Positions 55,217-63,653 of a DNA stretch of 64,000 nucleotides are shown here, piece by piece (the first letter of the stretch is position 1; every line of letters starts with the position of its first letter). Location of the stretch: NCBI GenBank assembly GCA_023662725.1, contig JAMPIL010000004.1, positions 1 through 64,000 of the forward strand, read 5' to 3'. Under the pieces are notes generated by a model. The model saw only the letters and a list, made by a program, of their open reading frames with translations, did not search any database and was not told where the DNA came from. The translations under genes and the position numbers were made by a program. The DNA comes from Ruminococcus flavefaciens (lineage in GTDB: Bacteria; Bacillota; Clostridia; Oscillospirales; Ruminococcaceae).

Positions 55217-55275
55217 TTGACAACTTGTCAGTTTAATTCCTTTTTAATTATACACCTAAACTGACAAGTTGTCAA
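55217..55275 (-). promoter_or_regulatory. Consensus promoter with twin TetR operators
   Basis: Minus strand TTGACA (55275-55270), a 17-base spacer and TATAAT (55252-55247). The -35 box is inside the palindrome TGACAAGTTGTCA (55262-55274). A second copy, TGACAACTTGTCA (55218-55230), lies after the expected start point. The two sites sit in 19-bp perfect inverted arms (55217-55235 and 55257-55275) with centres 44 bases apart, about four helical turns. Confidence 0.88.
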
Positions 55276-55546
55276 TATATATTTTTAAGACCATCTTTTT
55301 GTACAAATTTTGCAAGCAGTTTTTGTGGAAAATCAACACATATAATTTTCAATTACACCTATATACTATAAATTAGCATTTTCGGCAACTCGCACAAATC
55401 AGTGGCACATTTTCGTTGTATAACCTATTTTGAGTGGTGTGCAATAAAAAGTATAAAAATTTGAATATAGATCTATTATTTTACAATTTATATTTTACTA
55501 ATTTTCGATTTTGTAAATCAAAGGGGCGACCAAAAATCGCTCCTTA
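55276..55546. other. Gap between the tape measure gene and the cassette promoter
   Basis: AT-rich sequence with no coding potential. Next to the tape measure stop is an imperfect hairpin (GGAGCGA / TCGCCCC on the minus strand, about 55522-55543, one mismatch) followed by TTTGATTT, a possible weak terminator. Nothing else was recognised. Confidence 0.4.
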
Positions 55547-58500
55547 TTACATTTTCAACGCATTCCTTGTCTGCCGATAAATCTCCAGCCGTGACAGTGA
55601 TTTTGGACTATTATTGGTCTGATTCACCGTCCGGCTGTTGTCATAGTTGTTGATAACCGTTCTGGCAGGATTATTTTTCATAGGCGAAGAAATCCCGTCA
55701 AGGCTCAAACCAATATTGGAATCCAGCGACATCTGCATCGCATCAGCAACACCCTCAACCGCCTTGGAAATTAACTTTTTGCTCTTGTTGATTCCCTCCG
55801 CAAGACCGCCGATGAAGTCCGGCATCCAGCTTTCAAAATCTGTTAGCGGACCCTTTTCGGGAACGGAAAAATGCAGATATTCCCAGATTATATTTGCCAC
55901 GTCGCACACGGAATTGTAGAGGTCGGCGATCATATAGCGAATGCCATTGATAAGGTTCTGCATCAGATCATAACCCCACTGCCATGAGGAATTTGCGATA
56001 TTTTTAATGCAGTCAGCGGCGGAATTCAGTCCGCTTGAAACAGCGTCACGAATGCCGCCGATCCTGTCCCACACGCCATTTTTCACATTATCCCAAATAT
56101 TGAAAACAGTGTCACGGACATTATTCATTGCTCCACGAACTGCATCGGGCATGGCATTCCAAGCAGAAGAAACAGCGGATTTTATCGAGTTTACGGTATT
56201 TTTTACGCTGTCAGAAATACTGCTCCAAGTAGCAGTAATCGTATTTTTCATACTCGTCTGACCGTCAGAAATAAAGTTTTTGATTCCGTTCCACACACTT
56301 GAAATAACATTTTTAATGCCGTTTGTCGCTGTGGCGATTGTGTTCTTAATTAAATCCCAGCCCGATTTCACGCCGTTTCCGATGCCTGTAAGAACAGCGT
56401 CCATATTTGTTTTGATGTTGTTCCAGACGGTTGTAACTTCTGTCAGCGTGTTCTCCATAAACGTCTGCACAGTAGTTACAATATTGGACATGGCGTTCTT
56501 GAATGTGTCCGTCAGAGCCGTTGTGATGTTCGTTCCGAATGTGCTGAGTGCGTTATCCACCATTCCTGCGTTGGCAGTAATTCCGTCCGCAAGTCCTTGC
56601 ATAAAGTCCGGCATCCAGGATTCAAAATCGGTCAGAGGGCCTTCGTCCGGCACGGAAAAATGCAGGAAACTGCGGATTTTGTCCGCCACACCTGTGACAG
56701 CATCAGTTACCTTGCTGATACAGCTTTTAATACCGTCCACAATGCCGTTGATGATATCAGCACCCCAGTTCCACGCCTCACTTGCAAGATTTTTAACAAA
56801 GCTTACAGCATTATTAAAGCCGTTCACAATTGTATCTTTGATACCAGTTATTGTATTGGAAATTGCCGATTTTACGCTGTTCCAGATGTTAGACACAGTT
56901 GTTTTGATGCTGTTCATTACGTTTGTAATGGTCGTTTTGATAGCGTTCCAGATATTCGATACAGTTGTAGAAATGGCATTTAAAATACTTGAAACTGTAC
57001 CGCTAATCGTATTCCAGACTGAAGAAATGACAGACCAGATAGAATTTAAAATGCCCGAAATAAAGCCGGATATAGCAGTCCACACGGTTGAAATTACATT
57101 ATGAACAGTATCCATAGCCGTGGAAATAGCGGTAGAAATTGCATTCCATATCGTTTCAAAGAACGATTTTATGCCTTCAAGAATTGGTGTAATAAATTCA
57201 ACAATAGCGTTCCATATGGTTTGGATTTTTTCGGAAATCCAGTCCATAACATTGCTGATAATAATGTGAATCGCCTGAAAAATGGTTTCAAAAAGGTATT
57301 TAAACGCCTCTAAAAGCGGAGAAATAAACTCATAAATCGTATTCCAGACCGTTGAAATTGTGGTATATATCGCATTCAGCACTGTGGATATTGCCGTAGA
57401 AACAGCGTTCCATACAGTTGTAATTACCGTCTGAATAGCTGTGATTTTCTCCGAAATATAGCCATATATCGTATTCCAGATACCTATAAAGAAGTCTTTA
57501 ATTGCAGTCCAAATGGTGGTGAAAAACGTCTGTATTCCTGTGAAAATATTTGTAACAAAAGCTGTGATGCTGTTCCAGATTCCAACGAAAAAGTCCTTGA
57601 TTGATGTCCAGACCTCGCTCCATGAAGTACCAAACCAACCGAGAAATACATCTGCGATACCTTCGAGGGTGCTTATAATATTGGAAAAGCAATTCTTGAT
57701 AAAGTCCCATATTCCGACAAAAATGCCCTTGATACCGTTCCACATCTGCTCCCAGTCGCCTGTGAACAGCCCGATAAAAATATCCAAAATGCCGAGAATC
57801 ACATCAACGATAACATCGAAAGTTTCCGCAATATATGTGAAAACTCCTTCAAACCAAGGAGCAAGAATATCACACAAGCCCTGCCACACTGATTTTACAA
57901 CATCGCCGAAATCCTCAAAATTAAATCCGAGAGCATTTAATCTATCGACAATTCCCTGCGTCAGATTTGAAAAAGTAGCTTTGATTTTCTCCCAAATCGC
58001 AATGATGCTGTTTCTGAAATCCTCGTTTGTATTCCAAAGATGCACGAAAGCAGCCACAAGAGCCGCAATCGCCGCAACAACAGCAACCACAGGAGCGGAA
58101 ATTCCACCAATCGCACCGCTTAATGCAGTAAATGCACCCTTTACTGATGAGATGATAGCAGGTCCCTTTGCAATTAACTGCATCAGTCCGCCAATGCCGG
58201 ACGTGACTTTTCCAATTACAATTAAGACAGGTCCTAATGCTGCCACAACAGCAGCGATTTTGATAATCATATTTTGTGTTTCAGAATCTAAGCCGTTGAA
58301 CTTGTCAATCCATTCCTGGATTTTCGTAATAATGGGTGTTAAATGCTGTGCCAAAAGCTGTCCTAAAGATGTCATCAGAACATCAATGGACGACTTTAAT
58401 TTCTCAATAGAACCGCCGAAACCGCTCATCATAGCCTCTGCCATTCTGTCCGTTGTGCCGGAGCAGTCGGACAGTGACGTATTTAATTTTCCCACATCTT

Positions 58501-59941
58501 CCGGTGCGGTGTTGATCAAAGCTAACCACGGAGCCATTTGATTTTTACCGAAAATAGCGGACGCCGCAGCGATCTGCTCCGATTCAGAAAGCTTGGAAAA
58601 AGCCTTGTTTAACTCAGATTGAATGGCAACCGAATCCTTCATGGAACCGTCTGCATTTGTTACAGAAATGCCCAGCTGCTCCATCATCGCCGCACCGTCT
58701 TCCGCCGGACTGACAAGTCTTGCAAGACCTGTTTTCAGGGAATTTGCAGCGACGTCCGCCTCAATTCCGTTGTTCGCCATAACGCCCATATATAGGGCTG
58801 CGTCGTTGATATTGTAGCCTGCTGATGAGAAAATCGGGGCTGCAACAGACATCGCACTTGAAAGGCTGTCCACGTCCAAAGCGGAGTTATTGCAGGCTGC
58901 CGCAAACACATCAGCGTAGTCTGCCGCCTCGTCAAAGGAGCCGTGAAATCCGTTGATTGTGGCAACCAATCCGGCGGAAACGGTGTCCAGATTGCCACCC
59001 TCTCCGGCAGTCAGATTCATGGCAGGTGCAAGGGCAGAAGCAGCTTGCTCGGCGGTGAGACCGGCTCTTGCAAAATTTAGTGCGGCATTTGCGGCGTCAC
59101 TCATACCAAATGTGGAGTTGGCGGCGGCATTTTTCATCGCCGTATCAAGCATTTCCGCCTGTTCTTCGGTGTTTTCCATGGTGGAGTTGACAAGCTGCAT
59201 GGTCTTATCCACATCGGCAAATTTCTTTGCTGCTGTGCCGCCAAGTGCTGTAATGCCTGCGGTCAAAGGCAATAATTTCTGACCAGTGCCGGAAATTTTA
59301 TCACCGGCATTTTGCAGTTTCCCACCAACATCTCCGATTTTTTCAAGAGCGGATTTAGAGTTTTCCGCCTCACGCTGCAGGTTCTGAAGTGCCTGTTCTG
59401 TTTCTATGATTTCACGTTGGAGAGCGTCATATTGTTCCGGTGAAATGGGGTGACCAAATTCTTCATCGACATCCTGAGCCGCTTTTTTCAGGTTTTCCAA
59501 ATCCGTTTCTGTATCGGAAATTTCCTTTTGCAGAGCGTCGTATTTTTCCTGAGAAATTTCGCCCTTTGCAAGCTGTTCATCGGCATCCTTGGATTTTTCC
59601 TTGAGGTCTTTTAGTTTGGTTTCCGTTTCACTGATTTTTGTTTTCAGTGGGTCGTATTTGGCTTTCCATGCGTCGTATTGATTTGCAGATTTGGCTGCTT
59701 CCTCATTTGCTTTTTTGAGCGTTTCCAGCTTGTCGCCAGTTAAGGAAACTGCATCGGCAAGGAGCTTCTGTTTCTGTGAGAGAAGCTCTGTATTGGTCGG
59801 GTCGAGTTTTAGAAGTTTTTCTACGTCTTTTAGCTGTGTCTGCGTGTTCTTGATATTTTTATTGACGCCTTCGAGAGCCTTACTTAGCTTAGTTGTGTCG
59901 CCGCCGATTTCAACGGTTATCCCTCGAATTCTGTTTGCCGT
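55547..59941 (-). CDS. Phage tail tape measure protein with apparent ACG start
   Basis: The reading frame is open from ACG 59941 to the TAA at 55547, 1464 codons. The first residues after ACG (ANRIRGITVEIGGDTTKLSKALEGVNKNI) are the family's usual N-terminus, which normally starts with Met. GGAGGTG lies seven bases upstream and a TGA closes the frame just before. The protein has a coiled coil (about 20-220), a TMP domain (about 215-420; FADVDKTMQLVNSTMENTEEQAEMLDTA), membrane-like segments near 580, and about 15-20 Trp-containing repeats (IWNAI..VI.TVWNTI type). The block HFSVPxxGPLTDFESWMPDF occurs twice. It sets tail length and forms a channel at infection. No ATG, GTG or TTG occurs before codon 148. 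Confidence 0.9.
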   Translation of the reverse strand, partial: TANRIRGITVEIGGDTTKLSKALEGVNKNIKNTQTQLKDVEKLLKLDPTNTELLSQKQKLLADAVSLTGDKLETLKKANEEAAKSANQYDAWKAKYDPLKTKISETETKLKDLKEKSKDADEQLAKGEISQEKYDALQKEISDTETDLENLKKAAQDVDEEFGHPISPEQYDALQREIIETEQALQNLQREAENSKSALEKIGDVGGKLQNAGDKISGTGQKLLPLTAGITALGGTAAKKFADVDKTMQLVNSTMENTEEQAEMLDTAMKNAAANSTFGMSDAANAALNFARAGLTAEQAASALAPAMNLTAGEGGNLDTVSAGLVATINGFHGSFDEAADYADVFAAACNNSALDVDSLSSAMSVAAPIFSSAGYNINDAALYMGVMANNGIEADVAANSLKTGLARLVSPAEDGAAMMEQLGISVTNADGSMKDSVAIQSELNKAFSKLSESEQIAAASAIFGKNQMAPWLALINTAPEDVGKLNTSLSDCSGTTDRMAEAMMSGFGGSIEKLKSSIDVLMTSLGQLLAQHLTPIITKIQEWIDKFNGLDSETQNMIIKIAAVVAALGPVLIVIGKVTSGIGGLMQLIAKGPAIISSVKGAFTALSGAIGGISAPVVAVVAAIAALVAAFVHLWNTNEDFRNSIIAIWEKIKATFSNLTQGIVDRLNALGFNFEDFGDVVKSVWQGLCDILAPWFEGVFTYIAETFDVIVDVILGILDIFIGLFTGDWEQMWNGIKGIFVGIWDFIKNCFSNIISTLEGIADVFLGWFGTSWSEVWTSIKDFFVGIWNSITAFVTNIFTGIQTFFTTIWTAIKDFFIGIWNTIYGYISEKITAIQTVITTVWNAVSTAISTVLNAIYTTISTVWNTIYEFISPLLEAFKYLFETIFQAIHIIISNVMDWISEKIQTIWNAIVEFITPILEGIKSFFETIWNAISTAISTAMDTVHNVISTVWTAISGFISGILNSIWSVISSVWNTISGTVSSILNAISTTVSNIWNAIKTTITNVMNSIKTTVSNIWNSVKSAISNTITGIKDTIVNGFNNAVSFVKNLASEAWNWGADIINGIVDGIKSCISKVTDAVTGVADKIRSFLHFSVPDEGPLTDFESWMPDFMQGLADGITANAGMVDNALSTFGTNITTALTDTFKNAMSNIVTTVQTFMENTLTEVTTVWNNIKTNMDAVLTGIGNGVKSGWDLIKNTIATATNGIKNVISSVWNGIKNFISDGQTSMKNTITATWSSISDSVKNTVNSIKSAVSSAWNAMPDAVRGAMNNVRDTVFNIWDNVKNGVWDRIGGIRDAVSSGLNSAADCIKNIANSSWQWGYDLMQNLINGIRYMIADLYNSVCDVANIIWEYLHFSVPEKGPLTDFESWMPDFIGGLAEGINKSKKLISKAVEGVADAMQMSLDSNIGLSLDGISSPMKNNPARTVINNYDNSRTVNQTNNSPKSLSRLEIYRQTRNALKM

Positions 59942-59975
59942 GATTGGTCACCTCCGTTCAATTGCATAATATGCC

Positions 59976-60143
59976 TTAAAATCGGTCAAAATCGTCCTGC
60001 GCGGCAATTTCCTTCCAGCCGGAATAGTCGTCCCTTTCTCTTTCGCTATACATATCATTCACCAATCCGATAGTAAGAAGCTCCAGCTCGGAAAGAGAAA
60101 TTCCGAGCTGAACGCATCTCAGGAGAAATAAAGGCGTAGTCAT
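59976..60143 (-). CDS. Tail assembly chaperone, frameshift extension (GT-like)
   Basis: The 55-residue ORF (TTPLFLLRCVQLGISLSELELLTIGLVNDMYSERERDDY...DFDRF) overlaps the upstream chaperone stop (ATGA). It is the typical short downstream protein of siphophage tail chaperones. It could be made alone from ATG 60143, but it is in the -1 frame of the upstream gene downstream of a slippery sequence, so it is more likely the C-terminal part of a frameshift fusion. Confidence 0.8.
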   Translation of the reverse strand: MTTPLFLLRCVQLGISLSELELLTIGLVNDMYSERERDDYSGWKEIAAQDDFDRF

Positions 60144-60520
60144 CGGTCTGTCAGTCTTGCGATGTTTTTTTTAGCTTCCACCTGCGTGGCGGTGTTGAGT
60201 CCCCACAATTCAATGAGCTGCGGAAGAATCTCATAAATACTGAACGTGTTAAACTGCTCCAAAAAGTCGTCAGGATTATCCGGAACATTCTCCGGATCAG
60301 CGTGCTTCGCCATGATGAAAGCGATATTTTCAAAAACCTCCAGACTCTCAATATCAAGCCCGGAGTTCTCTGCATCGCCATCCTTAACATTTTTCTGCAA
60401 AGCGGCGAAATCTCGGTAGATATCACGCCCGAATTTCAAGCGATAAAGACGAGGCACAGCGGCACTCGCCTTAAACGGTACTTCGATTCCGTCTACGATA
60501 ATATTTTTCTTGATAGCCAT
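60140..60520 (-). CDS. Tail assembly chaperone (G-like)
   Basis: The 126-residue protein (KKNIIVDGIEVPFKASAAVPRLYRLKFGRDIYRDFAAL) belongs to the small tail-chaperone group just before the tape measure gene. Codons 118-119 read AAA AAC in the slippery heptamer A AAA AAC (60170-60164). A -1 shift there would fuse 119 residues to the downstream ORF, giving about 181 residues. The chaperones coat the tape measure during tail assembly. Confidence 0.88.
   Translation of the reverse strand: MAIKKNIIVDGIEVPFKASAAVPRLYRLKFGRDIYRDFAALQKNVKDGDAENSGLDIESLEVFENIAFIMAKHADPENVPDNPDDFLEQFNTFSIYEILPQLIELWGLNTATQVEAKKNIARLTDR
60164..60170 (-). other. Programmed -1 frameshift site
   Basis: Heptamer A AAA AAC in the zero frame of the chaperone gene, 20 bases before its stop. 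After the slip the frame reads CAT CGC AAG ACT GAC AGA CCG ATG and runs into the 55-residue ORF without a stop. This is the classical lambda G/GT arrangement. Confidence 0.8.
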
Positions 60521-60532
60521 GCTGTACCTCCG

Positions 60533-61138
60533 TTATGATGTTGTTTTTGCGGTCGTCTTAGCAGCCGTTGAAAAAGTCGGGATATACACGGATTTGTACC
60601 AGTTATCGTAAACCGTCTTATCTGTTTCCTCACAGCTTTTGGACTTCACAAGACCATTTTCAAGGGCAGAAGCGGTCAGCGACAGCGACTCCGTCTTTAC
60701 TTCCTTAGAGTCCTCTGTGGTAGCGGATTCCGTTGCAGGACGTGCTACGGAGCAACGATACATCACATGACGAATGTGGTTTTTATCGCCACAAAACTCG
60801 AAAAACAACGCAAACTCGGCAACTTCCGCGTCATTGCTTTCTACAAGAACGCCCTTGCTGTCCAGTTTCTGTCCCAGAATTTCCGTTGCAAAATCTGTTG
60901 TGACAAGTGCAATTTCGAGCTCCCCTTCATATCCGGAATTGTTATTGCACATATAGTACACGATGTTATCGGCGTAAAACGGTTCATTTTCGCCGCTTGC
61001 ATCGATGCTGAGCGATACCGCACCGGGCAGACGGACGGGCGTAGCATACACCGGCATTCCGTCCTCACCGTAGGACGTGATTTTCGCCCAATGCACCTTA
61101 TTCAGTCCAAATTTGACTTTATTCTTTTCCATAGCCAT
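60533..61138 (-). CDS. Major tail tube protein (phi13-like family)
   Basis: The 201-residue protein (NKVKFGLNKVHWAKITSYGEDGMPVYATPVRLPGAVSLSIDASGENEPFYADNIVYYMCNNNSGYEGELEIALV) is the typical phi13-type major tail protein, with a low-complexity Ala/Thr tail. It polymerises to the tail tube. ATG 61138 lies eight bases after GGAGG. Position before the chaperone genes agrees. Confidence 0.92.
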   Translation of the reverse strand: MAMEKNKVKFGLNKVHWAKITSYGEDGMPVYATPVRLPGAVSLSIDASGENEPFYADNIVYYMCNNNSGYEGELEIALVTTDFATEILGQKLDSKGVLVESNDAEVAEFALFFEFCGDKNHIRHVMYRCSVARPATESATTEDSKEVKTESLSLTASALENGLVKSKSCEETDKTVYDNWYKSVYIPTFSTAAKTTAKTTS

Positions 61139-61141
61139 AAG

Positions 61142-61459
61142 TTATACCTCCATTTTATACAACACTTCATACATCTCCTCAGATGCAATCCATGTTTCAG
61201 TTTTATTGTAAAAAATATGATGCCGCCGCAGAACAGCTTCTATTTCCGCCTCTGTTTCGGGAGATTTTTCATCGGTATATAGCTCAATATCCAGCTTTTT
61301 GAAGCTGTGATACATCCGATTATCCGCTGAAAAAGTATTTTCACCCGGCGACAGAAAAATCAGGAATGGCGGTTTCGGACTTTCGCCCTCACTAAAGTGG
61401 TGATATGCGAATGGCAGCCCCATTTCCAGCATCATTTCGTTAATTTCTTCATAACTCAT
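61142..61459 (-). CDS. Small head-tail joining or tail terminator protein
   Basis: The 105-residue protein (EMGLPFAYHHFSEGESPKPPFLIFLSPGENTFSADNRMYHSFKKLDIELYTDEKSPETEAEIEAVL) occupies the tail-terminator position between the HK97 gp10-like gene and the tube gene. The pattern of a short alpha/beta protein with an early Pro-rich loop fits the tail-terminator fold, but the family is assigned mainly from position. It overlaps the upstream gene by four bases. Confidence 0.7.
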   Translation of the reverse strand: MSYEEINEMMLEMGLPFAYHHFSEGESPKPPFLIFLSPGENTFSADNRMYHSFKKLDIELYTDEKSPETEAEIEAVLRRHHIFYNKTETWIASEEMYEVLYKMEV

Positions 61460-61833
61460 TTTAATTCCTTCTCGATGAGCGATTCCAATAAATCCGCCCC
61501 ATTTTCTTCGGCAGGAGCGATATGCGGCTTGCCTGTAACACGTCCCCCATTTCTTTTTGCATGACCATGCTCCAACAAATGCGCAATCTGATAGCGGTCT
61601 TTGGAATGCACCGTAATTTCAAGGGAATGGCTATTCTCCTTGACTTTTTTCGTCGTCCAGCTTTTCGCATATTTTCCGGTACGTTTCGGAGCATTTGCGG
61701 AAATCTCCTTTTTCACAGATGTTGCAGTCTTGCGGACTGCTTTTTTCATGGCAGTATCCGCAAGGTCTGCATATTCCTGTAATCCTTTCATAATTTCGTC
61801 AGCCATATCGTCAATAGATGTCATCTGGGGCAC
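61456..61833 (-). CDS. HK97 gp10-like head-tail protein
   Basis: The 125-residue protein (YADLADTAMKKAVRKTATSVKKEISANAPKRTGKYAKSWTTKKVKE...YQIAHLLEHGHAKRNGGRVTGKPHIAPAEE) is a clear HK97 gp10 family member, with the APxRTGxY and LLEHGHxxR...PHIxPA motifs. It acts in the head-tail connector. Its start overlaps the head closure gene by 23 bases. Confidence 0.92.
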   Translation of the reverse strand: MPQMTSIDDMADEIMKGLQEYADLADTAMKKAVRKTATSVKKEISANAPKRTGKYAKSWTTKKVKENSHSLEITVHSKDRYQIAHLLEHGHAKRNGGRVTGKPHIAPAEENGADLLESLIEKELK

Positions 61834-62164
61834 CTGCTTTCCTTGCTTTTGCAGTAATTTTCAGATAATCACGATGCTCAAAATTCGGCGATATTCCTAC
61901 AATATCATAAATCGCACCACGAAAAGAAATGCGGTTTGCCGCCGCCCCAATTCCCATTGTCATGCTGTTTTGCCGAATCATAAACTGCAATGTCTGCACC
62001 TCTTTTGTCGTGCCGTTATCGGAATTTTCCACCGAATTTTTTACGGAAACAGAAGCCCAGCAGGAGAATAATTCATCCCACTGAGCCTTGTGATTTCCGA
62101 TATGATCGACACGTGTCGATTGCTCCAGAATCGTGATACGCTGATTTAATTTTCCGATTTCCAC
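61811..62164 (-). CDS. Phage head closure protein
   Basis: The 117-residue protein (LNQRITILEQSTRVDHIGNHKAQWDELFSCWASVSVKNSVENSDNGTTKEVQTLQFMIR) matches the SPP1 gp16-like head closure (head-tail adaptor) family. It plugs the portal after DNA packaging. It overlaps the connector stop by one base. Confidence 0.88.
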   Translation of the reverse strand: MEIGKLNQRITILEQSTRVDHIGNHKAQWDELFSCWASVSVKNSVENSDNGTTKEVQTLQFMIRQNSMTMGIGAAANRISFRGAIYDIVGISPNFEHRDYLKITAKARKAGAPDDIY

Positions 62165-62445
62165 TAAATTACTCCTTCGCGCTGTGCAAATAAAATGGAA
62201 CGCAGAGTGAGCGTCAGCTTATGAAAATCCGCAGTATTTCGGTTTTCGTAGAGATATGATACCGTGAACAGCATCGCTGTTCTAGTCGTATCTTCATTTC
62301 TCTCAAACTTCTCCTCACTCATACGTCCCACGTCCATCACAAGCCGATGCGCTGTGTCGATCAGCGTGAGGATGAGCTTGTCATCCTCACAGTTGTCAAC
62401 ACGGAGATAATTTTTTGCCTCCTGCAATGTTACCACCCTCACCAC
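62164..62445 (-). CDS. Phage head-tail connector protein (gp6-like)
   Basis: The 93-residue protein (VTLQEAKNYLRVDNCEDDKLILTLIDTAHRLVMDVG...RTAMLFTVSYLYENRN) is a gp6-like adaptor, with the typical LxEAKxYLRVD start. It binds the portal below the capsid. It follows the capsid gene by 14 bases. Confidence 0.9.
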   Translation of the reverse strand: MVRVVTLQEAKNYLRVDNCEDDKLILTLIDTAHRLVMDVGRMSEEKFERNEDTTRTAMLFTVSYLYENRNTADFHKLTLTLRSILFAQREGVI

Positions 62446-62459
62446 CGCCTTTCAGAATT

Positions 62460-63638
62460 TTACTGTGTAGATTTTGCAGAAAGCTTCAAAATCTGCACTG
62501 CTTCCGGAAGTACCAGCTTGCCGTCAACACGCTCTTTGGCGACAAATCCGATCATGCCGTTACCTGCAAAAAGTTCGTTGAGCTGCTTGAACGAACGTGA
62601 ACCTCTATCGCCGATGTTGTAATACTTGAAATCACCAAAAGCAACAGCATTTTCAGGTACATAAGCAGACGTGTAAACCGCATAGCCAAGCACCTTATCA
62701 GGCTCACCCATCTGATAGGATGGCTGCCAGAGATACGCACCATTGTTGTCTTTAAGCTTGCGGAGCATTGCAAGAGTCTTATCGTTCATAATGAACGCTG
62801 CATTTTTTCTGTACGGACGCTTAAGTGCATAAACGAGATCGATAATATCATCGGTTTTCACAGCAGCTCCGGCAGTTGCGGCAAGCTGTCCGCCTCCTGT
62901 GGCATTGAAAATACCTGTAGGCTTACCGGTTCCATTACCGTTCAGGAATGCATCCTCTTCGGCATTTGCAAGTGCATTTCCAAACTGTGTGATGATATAG
63001 TTTTCAAGTCCGAAAGCATTATCATAAAGCAGTTCCTCCGTCACCTTGATTGCAACGTGAAGCTTGTGCGCATCCATAAGAATCTGATCGAAAGTTGCAT
63101 CCCCCCAAGTAAGAGCTTCACCTTCTTCAATCCACGCAGCCGCAGGTTTTGTTGCGGCAATATTGATCCTGTGTTCACCGCTTGTGGTGATCCTCGTACC
63201 AAGCCTACGCATGATGTTTTCCTCTTCAAGTACATCAATCAGACGGCGGTCGTATTCAACGGGAACAAGATAACCCCCGTCAGCGTCCACGCCCTCCTGT
63301 AAAATGTTGTTGACCTGCTTGAAATTTGTGCGAAGTGCCTGTAACATACCTTTTCTGTATTCATCAGACGCTCTTCCTGTTTTTTCACTGGGTTCACCGG
63401 ATGCAGGCTTGCCAAGAATCGGCGAACCTACAGGTCTATTCAGTTCTGCATCAAGTGCAGCCTGTCTCTCAAGCCGCTGAATTTCCTTGCCGAGGTCAAC
63501 AATCTGCTTCTCCATTGCATCATACTTTGCTGAGTCCTCTTCGGATAAAAGTCCGCTGTCGTTACGCTTGGAATCGAGGAAATTTCTCGCCTCGTCCCAT
63601 GCCTTCGCTCTTTTTTCTCTCAGTTCCTGAATTGTCAT
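62460..63638 (-). CDS. HK97-type major capsid protein
   Basis: The 392-residue protein has an N-terminal coiled-coil scaffold (about 1-100; LREKRAKAWDEARNFLDSKR, MEKQIVDLGKEIQRLERQ) removed on maturation. The HK97 capsid domain follows (about 110-392; GGYLVPVEYDRRLIDVLEEENIMRRLGTRI, TWGDATFDQILMDAHKLHVAIKVTEELLYD, GNGTGKPTGIFNATGGG). ATG 63638 follows GAGGAAC; the longer frame adds five residues without support. Confidence 0.95.
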   Translation of the reverse strand: MTIQELREKRAKAWDEARNFLDSKRNDSGLLSEEDSAKYDAMEKQIVDLGKEIQRLERQAALDAELNRPVGSPILGKPASGEPSEKTGRASDEYRKGMLQALRTNFKQVNNILQEGVDADGGYLVPVEYDRRLIDVLEEENIMRRLGTRITTSGEHRINIAATKPAAAWIEEGEALTWGDATFDQILMDAHKLHVAIKVTEELLYDNAFGLENYIITQFGNALANAEEDAFLNGNGTGKPTGIFNATGGGQLAATAGAAVKTDDIIDLVYALKRPYRKNAAFIMNDKTLAMLRKLKDNNGAYLWQPSYQMGEPDKVLGYAVYTSAYVPENAVAFGDFKYYNIGDRGSRSFKQLNELFAGNGMIGFVAKERVDGKLVLPEAVQILKLSAKSTQ

Positions 63639-63653
63639 AATCAGTTCCTCCAA

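Noticed and set aside
57513-58541. Long plus-strand ORFs opposite the tape measure gene (also 56280-57104)
   Set aside because: They mirror the repetitive tape measure coding sequence, have no ribosome sites and give biased, domain-free translations.
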